Below, piece after piece: positions 11,101 to 21,864 of a stretch of DNA of 64,000 nucleotides. The notes under the pieces were generated by a model that saw nothing but the letters and a program-made list of their open reading frames with translations, made no database searches and was not told the DNA's origin. Source of the DNA: Nemertoderma westbladi. Lineage: Eukaryota; Xenacoelomorpha; Nemertodermatida; Nemertodermatidae. The DNA is taken from positions 1 through 64,000 of the forward strand of contig JAUCBJ010009060.1 in the NCBI GenBank assembly GCA_032718475.1, read 5' to 3'. Positions within the stretch are counted from its first letter, which is position 1; the number at the start of each line of letters is the position of its first letter. The translations under genes were made by a program, and so were the position numbers.

Positions 11101-12786
11101 AATGAGTCCCTTAATATGGGATCCGTCTGTATCCTGATCCGTCATTATCATCAACTTTCCGTATCTCAGAGACTTTAATTCCGACTCATCACGATACTTG
11201 AAGGGGAACTTTAAGCCGAGAATCTTCACCAGATCTTGAATTTCCTTATTGGCAGATATTGCGGATGTGGCTGCATCACGGACGTTGAGAACTTTGCCAC
11301 GGAGCGGATAAACTCCATATAAATCACGTCCAATAACCCCCAACCCACTAACTGCCAAGGCTTTGGCCGAATCTCCTTCAGTTAATATTAATGTGCAATC
11401 TCGACTGTTTTTACCCCCGGCTTCATTGGCGTCATCTAACTTCGCTATTCCTTTTAGTTTTGTTTTCTTGGTTCCCGATTTCTTATTTAATACCGCTGCT
11501 TCTTTAAGATTCATCCAATTAACTACTCTCTCAACGATTCCCATCTGTGACACTTTCTTTAGGAATTTATCAGATAAATTCACTTGGGAACCGAATTTCT
11601 TGGCAACTAAAGTCATATTTTCCTTAGTCTGAGAATCGAATGTGGGATTTTCAATGAGGCAATTCACAAAAATCCACAAATGACTTTTAACTTGAAATGG
11701 TTTAACTTGGCTGTTCTTCTTCTGTTTTTTTACTGCAACAATAATTTTCTCAGTAAGTTTTTCCACAACATAATCAATGTGTCGACCGCCATTCGTTGTT
11801 GCTATGGAATTAACAAAGCTAACCTGTTGGAAACCTTTTTCACTGAATGTTAGTGCTATCTCCCATCTTTCGTTTATTTTTTCATAAACAAGAGGAATTT
11901 CTTCACCATCTTCATCCTGATGAACTGCTTTAATGTACAGCTCCACATACTCCTTAAAGTTCTTCACAGGTATTCGTTCTCCATTGAAAGTAACGTTCAC
12001 TTTACCCTGAGTGGTAGCAGCAACATCGTAGGCACGTCGACGAACCATTCCAACAAAATCATCCTCGAGCCGTGATAAATGAAACTTTTCTAAATCCGGG
12101 TAGAAGGTAACACTTGTAAAATTATCCCTTCCGGATTTCACAACAGGATCTTTTGTTTGAGTCATATTATCTTTCCATTCTTGTTTAAATATCTTCGCAC
12201 CATCTTCTTCTTTATTTCCCGTCTCCAAGATAAAACGTTTAGAGAAAATGTTACATAGTTTAGCTCCATAACCGTTTCTTCCACCAGTTACCTTCTTCTG
12301 GTCATCATTAAAGTTGCTGGAGGTCAACAAATGACCGAAAATCATAGTGGGGACGTACATTTTCTCGGTTTTGTGTATCTGTATGGGAATTCCCCTGCCA
12401 TTGTTCCAAACCCTAATTAAATTGCTTTCGGGTTCTATGACCACTTTTATAAGACTCATGTTGGAATCTCTAATTTTGTTATCAGCAGCGTTTACAAGAA
12501 TCTCATCAAATATTTTGTACAAACCGGGGACAAAAGAAACTTCTTTAAGACGCAGTTTCCCGCCATCATGAATCCACATTGGCTGAGTTACCGTTTCTAC
12601 AGAACCAATATAAGTATCAGGTCTCAGCAATATATGCTCAAGTTGGGTCTTCTTCTGATAAATTCTCTCGATAGATAACCGTTTATCAGCAGCGCTAGAT
12701 CCACTAGCAACAGGCTTCTTAGTACCCGTAACTTTCTTCTTTACAGGCAAATCTATAGAAATGCTATCACTATCACTGTCATCCAT
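8104..12786 (-). CDS. TOP2: DNA topoisomerase II, full length, intronless
   Basis: ATP-dependent type IIA topoisomerase of the nucleus; it passes one DNA duplex through a transient break in another. It is 1560 aa, normal for animal TOP2. Domains in order: GHKL ATPase (about 40-270; NNGRGIPI near 128, GGRNGYGAK at 168-176), transducer with the QTK loop lysine K388, TOPRIM (EGDSA with E470; DQDTDG with D550, D552, D554), winged helix with catalytic Y815 in SPRY, C-gate coiled coil to about 1200, then a charged K/S/D-rich tail. The start ATG has G at -3 and +4. All key residues are present, so it looks functional. The 4.7-kb frame has no intron, unusual for an animal TOP2, which suggests a retrocopy or an intron-poor lineage. 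It ends LDSDSD-stop, lacking the DDF end of the copy at 1-477. No poly(A) tail or target duplication was found at its 3' edge. Confidence 0.96.
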   Translation of the reverse strand: MDDSDSDSISIDLPVKKKVTGTKKPVASGSSAADKRLSIERIYQKKTQLEHILLRPDTYIGSVETVTQPMWIHDGGKLRLKEVSFVPGLYKIFDEILVNAADNKIRDSNMSLIKVVIEPESNLIRVWNNGRGIPIQIHKTEKMYVPTMIFGHLLTSSNFNDDQKKVTGGRNGYGAKLCNIFSKRFILETGNKEEDGAKIFKQEWKDNMTQTKDPVVKSGRDNFTSVTFYPDLEKFHLSRLEDDFVGMVRRRAYDVAATTQGKVNVTFNGERIPVKNFKEYVELYIKAVHQDEDGEEIPLVYEKINERWEIALTFSEKGFQQVSFVNSIATTNGGRHIDYVVEKLTEKIIVAVKKQKKNSQVKPFQVKSHLWIFVNCLIENPTFDSQTKENMTLVAKKFGSQVNLSDKFLKKVSQMGIVERVVNWMNLKEAAVLNKKSGTKKTKLKGIAKLDDANEAGGKNSRDCTLILTEGDSAKALAVSGLGVIGRDLYGVYPLRGKVLNVRDAATSAISANKEIQDLVKILGLKFPFKYRDESELKSLRYGKLMIMTDQDTDGSHIKGLIINFIHYHWPELVRSKFIQQFITPIVKVSKGSEVKSLYSIPEFDEWREATPNASSYKVKYYKGLGTSTMKEAKEYFTDMARHRVSFVYHGDEDDEAIRLAFAKERADDRKGWLTDFHTERNERRLQGLPDIYLYHANTRSVSYKEFIDKELILFSNADCERSIPNVMDGLKPGQRKVIFACLKRGLDKKEIKVAQLAGSVAELSAYHHGEMSLMSTIISLAQDFIGSNNINLLQPHGQFGTRLQGGKDAASPRYIFTQLSPLARHLFSLKDDPLLAYLKDDNLKIEPIWYCPIIPLVLVNGSDGIGTGWSTKILNHDVRDVVDNIRRMLNDEEPQPMMPSYRNFQGVIEEFQPNRFVVHGKASILDESNTLEISELPLRSWTQSYKENNLEPLYNGTEKVPATVSEYKEYHTDTTVRFLINMIKSNQLQELEESGQLYKYFKLTTTFSHNSMVLYDHNGIINRYSSTIDILKEFYHVRFDFYRKRKEYREGFLEAEANKLSAQAKFVLEKITGEIRVEDLKKVDILKKLITRGYPSDPVKVWKDKVSAGDNDDDEEDNIENEEDDKTTGADYDYLLGMKLWSLTRERKEELLKQKDNKLMELKTLKGKTLKDLWTEDLDGFMAELEKLEAKEREEASPSKVAKSSNILKSSKAKRALENTKPDKLGRFVEPKFEIPKTAEAGPKVPKKKKEVVKVEKGVKKDPPTPSLKERLLAKGIELNGKGDVPKNSTQSKLTFFKKVKDESDDVSFVDEAAAEPIPPRERGNQRRAAAAVKYNFSEDEEDDDYSSTKNNRNYVIDDDSDEDYDVNVVKDSRPSSLDNQPGVSSSRNVHGAEDFNGINDIVNDDDDIVEPSPPPKPKAKPANKVASKKETNLKATISKPKPSKQPKQTKKKVDKPADPKQPSIFSAFDRMISDGDELEVNVATKQKHKSKVPAPKYGGDSDSDDSDFRPQLKKRRKDDSDSDFIPGGSPTKVSPIAKPSNKRQRAQPKYYELDSDSD

Positions 12787-13265
12787 AACTAAGACCTTTC
12801 TCTGATATTCGAATTATTCTCAAAAATAATATATACTATCAAATCATACTAAACTCTATACTCCCGTTCGTCATTCAGTCTGATAGTACTTTAGTAGCCT
12901 ACTGCGCTACCGGTACCTATGTCGTTTTTTTATTTTCACATTGATAGCCCACATATGACATACCAGCAGCAGAAGCTTATAACTATAATGCTTGCTAAGT
13001 CGGAATTAAAAAAAGTTAGATTTTCAAATCTGCTCTGCTATAAAATAATGCAAAAATTTGGGTGATCAAACATATTTTTTGTGTCCAGGTTTCAGGCAGT
13101 CAAATTTATATTATGATAATATGGACATGTAATATATTAAACTGATAATTAAAAACAAACCTCTCTCTCCTTAGAGTAGTGGTGTGGAATGATCTAGGAA
13201 AATACCTCGACATAGTTTGAGCTAATAATACCACCACACTGCCAGTACCGGTGTAGCAGAGAATA
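12787..13265. other. Upstream flank of TOP2; probable promoter side
   Basis: AT-rich 5' flank of the TOP2 gene (read on the minus strand). An AGTATATATTATT stretch lies about 40-55 bp above the ATG, but no initiator/TATA arrangement can be supported. No other gene seen. Confidence 0.3.
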
Positions 13266-13285
13266 CCCCCCCCCCCCCCCCCCCC
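13266..13285. repeat. Poly-C homopolymer (20 C)
   Basis: Uninterrupted run of 20 C, the same class of tract as the poly-G at 1440. Confidence 0.9.
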
Positions 13286-13839
13286 TAAAAATTCAACCCA
13301 CGGTTAAAATTTCCTAGTGTATTTTCACCGGGGGTGAAACTACTCTGGGTGATTTTTTAGTGAAATTTAACCCCACTCAGTGTATGAGGTATAATAAAAC
13401 GTCTGTCCTTATCTGATCTGATCTGACAGCATCTGATCATATAACCAATCAGGAGAAAGAGATATAATATTTACCTAACTGTCTGTTAGGTAAATAGCCA
13501 ATAGCTGAATAGGGGATCAGGTTTCACGTTGCCCTGTTACATATCAGTATCAACATATGACGTAGCAGTACAGGGATGCCGGTATGCATCTAATGCACAA
13601 AGGCATGTTATTATATATTAAAAATGCGATATAGGATGAAGGTTTGTTACGCTAAAGGCAGAAAGGGAAGGCAGGAAGGGGTATCTCTCTAGGCCTACTG
13701 TGTAGTGTATATATTAAGAAACACTTAACATGCCCCATATTGCCAGCTGATACAGTGAAATTTACAGTATACCCAGACGATGAAGGAATATGGGAAGGTG
13801 GATGGGAATGTGGGAATTAATAAACGCTGTTGTTACCTT

Positions 13840-14055
13840 CCAAATGAAGGAAAAGAAAGAGCAGGTTACAGCGGCTGTAATTTCTAACCAAAACAATAAA
13901 CGACGTTGTTATCTACAAATTGAGGGAAAGTAGCAGGTTACAGGGACATGGTTTTCTAACCAAAACAATAAACGATTTTATTACCTACCAATTGAGGGAA
14001 AGGAGAATGTTACCGCAGCTGACTCTTCTAACCAAAACAATAAACAACCAGCGGA
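13840..14055. repeat. Minisatellite array 1 (about 67-bp unit)
   Basis: About three copies of a unit with the blocks GAGGGAAAG, GCAGGTTACAG and TTCTAACCAAAACAATAAAC. The same unit forms arrays near 32570, 33962 and 38766. A perfect TA microsatellite lies further on at about 14437-14455. Confidence 0.75.
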
Positions 14056-14564
14056 CACCTTCCCACATTCCCATCCACCCATGTGGCAATAATAGGCTGA
14101 TAGGTTGATAAATAATTAGCATAAACATAATTAGTTAAGTACTATTAGTAGTAAGAAGATTGAGATATCGTTTATCCATTATATTTATAACATATGATAT
14201 ACATTTATCGTGTTAAAGTTAATTGGCTGATTTGGAAAGCAATCAGCTGTAGTTGTTTAATTGGAGCCGTAAGTGTGTCATGGGGGGATAGAGTACGAGA
14301 AAGGGAGAGAGGGACATTGCGTGATGTGAAGTGTGGTTGAAGTGAGAGAGAATATCGATACTTTGTATTTATTGATTTAACAGTATATTAATATTGTGAG
14401 AGTATATTGTATTTGTATTTAACTGATTTATTACATTATATATATATATATATATTTACTCAAACTCCGCTTTTGTTTACACCCACCTTCCCTTCTTACT
14501 AACCATCCGACTGACTGATCAATAGATCATCCCCCTCAAAAAATAAAGGACATCGCGCACGCTC

Positions 14565-14829
14565 ATAAAACACTTAATAAAGAAATTTAATAAAAAATAT
14601 CGACAATAAAAAATCAACCGAAAAGTGAAACCCTGGTATTCTTCACATGGGCGAAGAATACCACCAGACTTTCTGCCGTTATATTTCACTTTGCAGTTAC
14701 CCCCATGTGAAGAATACCAGGTTTTCACCAAAAACACAGGTTACAGATGGGCTGAATATAACCAAAACAATAAACAAATTAGTACATGTACAGGTTATAA
14801 GACATAAATAAGCTCTATAATACATTTAA
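14565..14829 (+). repeat. Dispersed host repeat, left part (interrupted)
   Basis: Matches the repeat at 6630-6910 from GTGAAACCCTGGTATTCTTC through AACCAAAACAATAAACAAAT to the TTAA at 14826-14829, where it is cut by an insertion. It resumes at 26618. The stretch CTTCACATGGGCGAAGAATA includes a small inverted repeat. Confidence 0.75.
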
Positions 14830-14924
14830 TCGGTCCTACGAATTACCAAAAAAAACACAAAATTACCCAAAAAATACAAAAAAACACAAAAATTTACCCA
14901 AAAAACACAATAAAACACAATATT

Positions 14925-16155
14925 TGTTCGCGCTTTTAAGACCTTTGGCAGTTTAACCCGCCAAATCTATATGTCTTCTAGGTTATAAATCTACTCTAGC
15001 CTATGACAAGTATTGAACACCTATAATAATTCTAACATTAGCCAAAGCCAGTCTGTGCGCGACCATTCACCCGCTGGATATACCCGGGAGACTGGATTTG
15101 GATGCTTTAATTTGATTGCGGTGCAGGCCTACCGTACTATTCGATTGATCGTTAATATATAATCTCTGACGAATATTATTCACTTTCGGGAAATATTAGC
15201 AGTTCCTTTAGGACGCTCTATCTATTTAAACAGAGCTATGACTTACACTATACACAACAGTATGTCTTATAGATCACCAAAGTGCATTCTTTAGGAAATG
15301 CTTTGTTACTCGGTCAAGCACACACAGACTATTGCACACAACTACACACTGAATTGCCGACATTCACTGATTTTAATCATATATAAAGAGAATAACAACC
15401 GACATTTGTAGGGCCTATTAAGTAGCATTGAACTCACTACAAACCACGATAATGTATGTCGCAAATTGTTATATGTAACCGGTCTCTCTAACCTTAGTGT
15501 ATCAAGAAGATGGGGTTTTCGGATCGTTATCAATATTCTTCCCAATAATAATATGTAAACGAACGATACAATTAACAACACAGTAAATAGCAGTAAATAA
15601 TGCGGCGAAAGGCAGTTTACGTCAGGGTGCTTAATCAGATGCCGAGTTAACCGAGACCGAGACCGAGTTGACCAAGATAACAGTTTGATGATCTTATAAT
15701 TAAAGACGCTCTAATGTCAGAAAACATTCCCCGGCCGGTGTTCTAGGCGTGGGGGAAGCATCAGTACTGAATCCTGTAATTCTGCTGTACAGCTTTTACA
15801 CAAAGAGGGAATCTCTGATTGGTCGAATGGCAAAAAGCTCCACGTGGACACAGCTGATAGATGTCGTCATTTTGAGCTGAGCAGAACAAAGAACCAAGGC
15901 AAGGCTCCGGGCAAGCTACACGTGTAAAGCTCAGCCGTTAGCTGTCGTCATAGTAACGACACTGTTTCAAGAGGATCTAGGGCTTTGCGTCATAGAATTG
16001 CTAATTATGTCCTCTAAAGTACACATACAGAAGAAATAGCTTTTATGTCCCCTAAAAACACCGGTACAGCAATGACACGGCCTTTTATGCCTGCTAAACC
16101 AACTACAGAGCACTTACGGGGAAAATAACTGGGCAATTCCGCAAAAGCTTTTACA
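14925..16155 (-). repeat. 3' LTR of BEL element A
   Basis: Matches 24867-26105 nearly base for base. It has TG...CA ends. The purine-rich GGGAGCGG read on the minus strand just inside (about 16156-16163) is the likely polypurine tract. Confidence 0.93.
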
Positions 16156-16233
16156 CCGCTCCCAGAAAATGGGATTTTAGTCTATAAAATATAAAAAATC
16201 ACAGTTTCTAAAATATAAAGATACTCTAAACAG

Positions 16234-17515
16234 TTAGTTTTTCTTGCGCGGACGGCGTTTACGCAGTTTCTTGAGACTAGCAAGAGTCCTTTTCTCTTTG
16301 GGGAGAGCCACTTTACTAGGAGGGCTATAACTCCTGGGTGAAGGGTGCAATATCATTACATCAGAAGGTTTAGGGTTACGGTCAGTGTCTCGTCCATTTC
16401 GATCTGCTTCTCCTCGAGCTGATTTTCCTCCGCTTGTCGTTGGACACGCTCGTCCAAAACTCTCGCAGAGAATAGGGTTGTCTAAGCTCGATATCTTCTT
16501 AGAGATTCAAGATTTCCCAATCGAACTGAGATAAGCCAATTCATTTACCGCTTGGACTTGCTGTTATAACTTACGTTTATCTGAACAAACGCAGGTTTCC
16601 TTTCTGATCTTTGTAGAATAGCGTTTAACTCGTTTCGTACAACGCTCTCCTTCACCTTGATGAAGGGTTGTATCGCGTTAAACTGGGACGACCATACGGT
16701 TGAATGGTGATATTAGGTGTCCGCGTCCCAATCCGGCTAGGTAAGATGGGCGGCTAGCTAGAAATCACTGTCGGAGTGTTACCGATTAATTGTTAGGGTA
16801 GCACTAGATCTTACAGCTCGTGAGGATCCGGGATATCATCAGAATTGAAAGTCTGAGGTCTAATCAAGGAACGAGGTGGTCTGACCGAGTATTCCGGAAC
16901 TATGATCGTAGGTTTACTCAAGGATCGTCTGAGTCGAGCGAGCGTAGGTGATATGTCGAACAAGTTTCGGTTTCCGTGGATGTTTATGTCTTTCTGTTTA
17001 TTAGTTGGGTGTAGGGCATTTATCGTAATAATACCAAAGACGCACGTCTGGTAGGGGAAACACGGATGATATTTATTTGTTGTTACAATGCTTCTATCAA
17101 GAATTCCAAATATACGTTAGAGTTACCGCGTCCATTTGTCTCTCTAATGTCTTTTCTTTCGAGTCGATTTCGAATATAATTTTCGCATTCGAATTTCAGT
17201 TTATCGTTCCGACTCCGTTGGGTAGGATATATGTTCGACATAGTCCGTATCGTGTGAATCGATAGAATGGCCAATGGTTAAGAAGTCCATATACGTACTA
17301 TTACGATGCGTGTAGCGAGCGGTGAATTTTCCATAGTCCAATTCACGCGTAAGTTGCTTCGAGGAAATCGTCGGTTCGATATAACAACCATCGTCCTCCG
17401 TAGTAGTTGGACTAGCGTCGCCGCGTATCAAACTATCAACAAACACTTGTAAAGGTAGAGTATATCGCTCCCCGATACCAAGACCATCTTCTATCAACTC
17501 CGTTATATCTGCTAT
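16234..17515 (-). pseudogene. Degenerate ORF3 of BEL element A
   Basis: Between pol and the 3' LTR the minus strand keeps long open pieces in changing frames: one starting near 17500 (IEDGLGIGERYTLPLQVF, then ELDYGKFTARYTH), one ending HEL-stop near 16820, one with ESVVRNELNAILQRSERK, a likely coiled coil (DERVQRQAEENQLEEKQIE) and a strongly basic end (LKKLRKRRPRKKN, stop at 16234-16236). Element B has the same pieces with different breaks. No signal peptide or membrane segment was seen, so it is not an obvious envelope protein. The basic tail could bind nucleic acid or act as a nuclear localisation signal. The family is not recognised. Confidence 0.55.
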
Positions 17516-19416
17516 ATATGAGTTTATTAATATTATAATGAGCTTATAATTAGGCTAGCGAGCGTCGCTGCCTACCCCAATCCGCCCCCGGACAGTGTAC
17601 GATCCTCAGCGCAAATGTATCGTCGTCGCTGTGTTTTCCGCCAACGTGTAGCTACACAACGACAACGACACTAGCACGAGTCACTCCACTGTCCGTCCCA
17701 AAGGCTTAGATACACTTCAGGTTCTTACTGGAGAGTTAGGGTTACTTTCACAATTGCGACTCGCTACTGTAAACACACCTTAGTAGTAACATTCGCCTAT
17801 AAACTCACAAATTCCACACACACAACTGTCACAAATTACACACACTCGGGCCATTTGTCCGTTAGTCAGTGCCTTCCAGAATGCCACGTTATTATTATGT
17901 ATCCTTGGATACTAGCAGTGTGCTATTTATTTCTTACTATGCAATGGGGCAAGCTTTCTATTGTTCTTTTCAACTTGCTTCTAATTCTAGCGTGGGTGTT
18001 ACTATGGTGACATTATGGAAAGCTAGCGGTAGAATTAGGGTAATTCCAATGCATACAGATCTGGGATGCTATTTAATAGTAATTCTTTAATGGTCCAATA
18101 TCTCGTTTATATATAATTTTATAAATTTTATCGGCTATTGACTCATACATGGGAGATTCTCACACTCTAACACACTTAATAGGATGAATCTCCGCTCCCG
18201 TGATCTATTAATTAATGGGATTTTGGGAATGTTATAAATTGCACAGAATGACAATTTATTAAATTCATTAAAATATGAATTTAAATTTATTCCCTGAAAT
18301 TTTATTATTTGATAGTACAATTGACACAATTTGATTCCAGAGCCGGTCTGGGAACATAGGATCCTTAATTATATGAAAATTGTCTTTTAAGAGTATCGGT
18401 AAGTGCTACGATATCTTAATCGACTAGAATTGTTAAAGGATCTGAATTTTACAGATTTTGATTTATAGATTTATAAATATTAAATAATTAATATTTGAGA
18501 TGGGCACCAATTTATTCCAGAACTTGTCTGGGGACGTTAACCACTGATTCTAGAATTTGTCTTTCAAGTATATCGGTGGGTGCCGCGATATCTTAATCGA
18601 CTAGAATTACAGATGGTCAAAAGGTTTAACAGATTTATTTGCGTTTCACGCTACTGTTAGAGGGACATCACGCTACTATATGTATTATTATATATGGTAT
18701 GAGAGCAATATCGCACGAAGCAATGTCAGTGTGAAGAGGCAAGTCGTTTCCAAGGTCTACCCAGAGCTTGGTTTAGCCGAGACACGAGGATCTGAACTTT
18801 GCATTCCTAATACTCTGCCTACCAATAATACTTGAATATAGTAGTGGCTTTATTGTACTTTAATAAGTACGGACATTTCATCTTACTGTAGTTACGTATT
18901 TATAATGTAATACGGACAGTAAAGAAAGAGAAAAAGAATTATTTCTCGCCGTCGCACTAAATATAATATAAGTAATTACGTACGCAATAAACACGAATAT
19001 ATTGCACTATTCTACTAAATAATCTCTAAAATAACATGTTACTAAATAAAATTAAATAAAACGATTAAAATAAAATTATATAATAATACATACATAAATA
19101 TAAAAATAAAACAAATACAAATATAAGTACGGACATTTCATCTTACTGTAGTTACGTATTTATAATATGATACGGACAGTAAGGAAAGAGAAAAAATAAT
19201 TATTTCTCGCCGTCGCACTAAATATATATTATAAGTAATTACGTACGTAATAAACAGTAATATATTGCACTAATCTACTAAATAATCACTAAAAGAACAT
19301 TCTACTAAATAAAATTAAAGAAAACAATTATAATAAAATTACATAATAATACATACACAAATATAGAATAAAAACAAATATAAAATGATATAGTCACACG
19401 CCCACTCCATATGTTA
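17516..19416. other. 3' non-coding region of BEL element A
   Basis: Shared with element B (about 41860-43483). It contains two related about 170-bp segments (near 18340 and 18512, each with TATCTTAATCGACTAGAATT) and a direct duplication of about 260 bp (18866-19122 and 19126-19382, starting AAGTACGGACATTTCATC). B has only one copy of the latter. No ORF supported. Confidence 0.6.
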
Positions 19417-21864
19417 TTACGCTATGGAGTCCCTAGATATTTGTCGGATTAGGGAAGTGGTCGTAGGAAGAGTATCTTGCCTTCCATAGTTTCCGGACAG
19501 TTTTCGGTCTCTTTCCAGTAAACATAAACGACCAGCTGGGCGATTGAGTTGTTGTGTTACTTTCTCCGCTCCCTTGGCCTGTCTAATCTCCGCCGTGGTA
19601 AAATGAGGAGGCCATTCTTCTTCTTCTTTACTTAAGAAGTCGGATCCACCTAACCAGCCTGGAGTATCTATCAGTTCTTGAGGAGTTGCTCCTCTGGAAG
19701 CAATGTCGGCTGGATTAATCGTCCCAAGGCAATGTCTCCATTGATCTACATTGGAGTTAATATCGTCATTATCTGAGGAGTATGGTGTTCCCTCAGTTAG
19801 TTCGTCCACCTCACTGCTCTCCACTTCCCAATCATTTACTTGGTATATTCTTTCTTGTGGTAATCTCTCTTTGAGAGTTCTGCGGGAAGGGCCAGTAAAG
19901 TACCAACCTACTCTAGTTCTTACCGCATAGGTTTGTAGTGGCTGCGGTTGAGCAGGCTGTTTCTCCAATGTCTCGAGCGCCTCATGCGCGTTTTGGCCGA
20001 TGAGTATTTGCACTCCAGGATAATCGGTCTGGAATCGAGGTATCTTAAGCTGTTGGATGCTCTCGTCCTCGTCCCAGTTATAAGGTTCTACTTGGGTAGT
20101 AGCGAAGTTCTTTATAGCCACCATTTTTACTGACCTTATACTTTGTGCTCCTAATTTATCCTGGGGGGTGGACAACGCACCTACATAGTAATCTGCCGTT
20201 ATGGTAGATTTCCAAACCTGCATAATTCCGGACATATTCAACTTAGTTTGGAATTTGGGTTGTCCAGCAAAGATATCTTCGGCTAGTTCTTGATCGATGA
20301 ATGTTCCTGTGCTGCCGGAGTCAAGGAGGGCGTTCACTATGTAACTTTTGTTAGGACCGTGAACTCTTACCTGCACTACAGGAAATTCTCTGATTCCTAC
20401 GTTGGAAGTTGGATCTTTCCAAGATGGTTGTCTGTCAAAGGTAGTTGGGGGGAACTCATTGTCGGTGTCCTTTTCGTAAGTAAGTGCTCGAAACACTGCG
20501 GTATTTATTAGGTAACAGGATTCGTTGGCGTCGGAGAATTCGTCAGTATAGAATCCTTCCATCTCAGATTCTTGATCAGTGTCATTTACATCACTGAATT
20601 GGACATGTAGTTCGGGCTCACTTACCTGACTCGGGTTGTTTCGTTCGAATTCCGGGTGCAACAAGATATGATGTTTTGCGCCGCACTTTGCACACCTTGC
20701 GTCGGAGTAACAGGTTCGCCGTTGGTGTCCTCGTCTGAGGCAATTATAACACAACCGCTTATCCCACATGACTTCACGTCTATCCTTTAGTGATTTCCTC
20801 AGGAATTCATCACACACATTCAAACGGTGGGGCCCGTCGCACAGCACACATTTCGGCTTGATGTTACTTACTTTAACCTGTGCTATGTGGTGCACACTTG
20901 TTCTTTCCTCGGGCTTTCTCACCTGAATTCTTTTAGGAGACGTAGGAGGGGTTTTTTGTACCGATTCCCTTCTGTCATTGGGTCGAGACTTGGATTTACT
21001 TACCTGATCTTTAGGCATTTTATTGACATAATAAGGCCTGTCAGTGTCTTTCCCGCTGTCCTCTCCTTGAGAGGTTTGGCTTTCACCGTCGTCGGTATAA
21101 CATACTGGTGTTACCCTTCTCCTAGAAACGGGTTTCTCACTTACCTTACTTTCCGCTGTCTTCTCTCTGGACTGCTTTATGAGCTGTAATTTCACCTCGC
21201 TATCCAAGAATGACATGAGATCAGCCATGGTAGGGTCTCGTTGTTGTTGTTCCATCATATATAACACCTTCTTGTCCCAGCGTGTACCTACTCCACCCTT
21301 GGGCAAAGTAGATGCTAAGGCTCCTACAACCATAGAATTCTGGTATTCATGAGACTTACCTAACCAATCTAGTTGTCTACAGATCTCCTGAATCTCATCG
21401 GAAAACTCTATAATCCCGCTGCTAAGAAACTTTCGGGGCAACATTAATTTCGCATATAAATACCTAGCTATGTTAGTCCCATTACCATACCTGATGTTTA
21501 ATGTATCCCAAACTTGTCTTAATCCATCTGGATGTCCAATAAACTTTAACGCCATTAACTTGGGAGGTCCTTCCAAGCACTTGATGAGGAATCTAAGTTT
21601 CTCTCCGTTAGATAGTACAGAGTTCTGTATGCTATCTTTGTAATATTCATTGAAAGGTAACCATTTCATCTCATCTCCATTGAATTTGACGATTTCTCCC
21701 ACTTTGACCGCTTGGCGGGCTTCTGTTCTAGCCATCTGACGCGTAAAGCTTTCTTGGGCCATCGTGTTATTTAATATCGAATTATCGGTATATAAATTTC
21801 TCGGATTATTATCAGGTCTATAGGGAATATCATTAACAACAGGTTTATAATCACCCTTAGTCAT
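19417..21864 (-). CDS. BEL element A: Gag-protease with deleted pol
   Basis: 815-aa frame. It carries the BEL/Pao capsid-like part (from about 40), CCHC-type zinc knuckles (CYNCLRRGHQRRTC and flanking CxxC pairs near 340-400) and an aspartic protease with active site LLDSGSTGTFID. It then jumps from the acidic linker (SSDNDDI) straight to DQWRHCLGTINPADIASRG, which in element B lies after RNase H. A second jump leads from IRQAKGAEKV to TQQLNRPAGR at the very end of Pol. RT, the RNase H core and integrase are thus lost while the frame stays open. The start ATG overlaps the end of the upstream gag frame by 8 nt. It may give a structural Gag and protease only; whether it is expressed cannot be told. 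Confidence 0.85.
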   Translation of the reverse strand: MTKGDYKPVVNDIPYRPDNNPRNLYTDNSILNNTMAQESFTRQMARTEARQAVKVGEIVKFNGDEMKWLPFNEYYKDSIQNSVLSNGEKLRFLIKCLEGPPKLMALKFIGHPDGLRQVWDTLNIRYGNGTNIARYLYAKLMLPRKFLSSGIIEFSDEIQEICRQLDWLGKSHEYQNSMVVGALASTLPKGGVGTRWDKKVLYMMEQQQRDPTMADLMSFLDSEVKLQLIKQSREKTAESKVSEKPVSRRRVTPVCYTDDGESQTSQGEDSGKDTDRPYYVNKMPKDQVSKSKSRPNDRRESVQKTPPTSPKRIQVRKPEERTSVHHIAQVKVSNIKPKCVLCDGPHRLNVCDEFLRKSLKDRREVMWDKRLCYNCLRRGHQRRTCYSDARCAKCGAKHHILLHPEFERNNPSQVSEPELHVQFSDVNDTDQESEMEGFYTDEFSDANESCYLINTAVFRALTYEKDTDNEFPPTTFDRQPSWKDPTSNVGIREFPVVQVRVHGPNKSYIVNALLDSGSTGTFIDQELAEDIFAGQPKFQTKLNMSGIMQVWKSTITADYYVGALSTPQDKLGAQSIRSVKMVAIKNFATTQVEPYNWDEDESIQQLKIPRFQTDYPGVQILIGQNAHEALETLEKQPAQPQPLQTYAVRTRVGWYFTGPSRRTLKERLPQERIYQVNDWEVESSEVDELTEGTPYSSDNDDINSNVDQWRHCLGTINPADIASRGATPQELIDTPGWLGGSDFLSKEEEEWPPHFTTAEIRQAKGAEKVTQQLNRPAGRLCLLERDRKLSGNYGRQDTLPTTTSLIRQISRDSIA

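Noticed and set aside
8104-12786. Bacterial gyrase/topoisomerase IV origin for the large gene
   Set aside because: A single 1560-aa chain with ATPase and cleavage parts fused and a SPRY active site is the eukaryotic TOP2 form.
13247-13400. MITE sharing AGAGAATA and GGTGAAAC motifs with the region near 34600
   Set aside because: The shared pieces are short and no paired ends or target duplication could be defined.
16234-17515. Envelope gene in the 3' region of element A
   Set aside because: No signal peptide, membrane segment or cysteine-rich ectodomain is visible; only soluble, coiled and basic segments.
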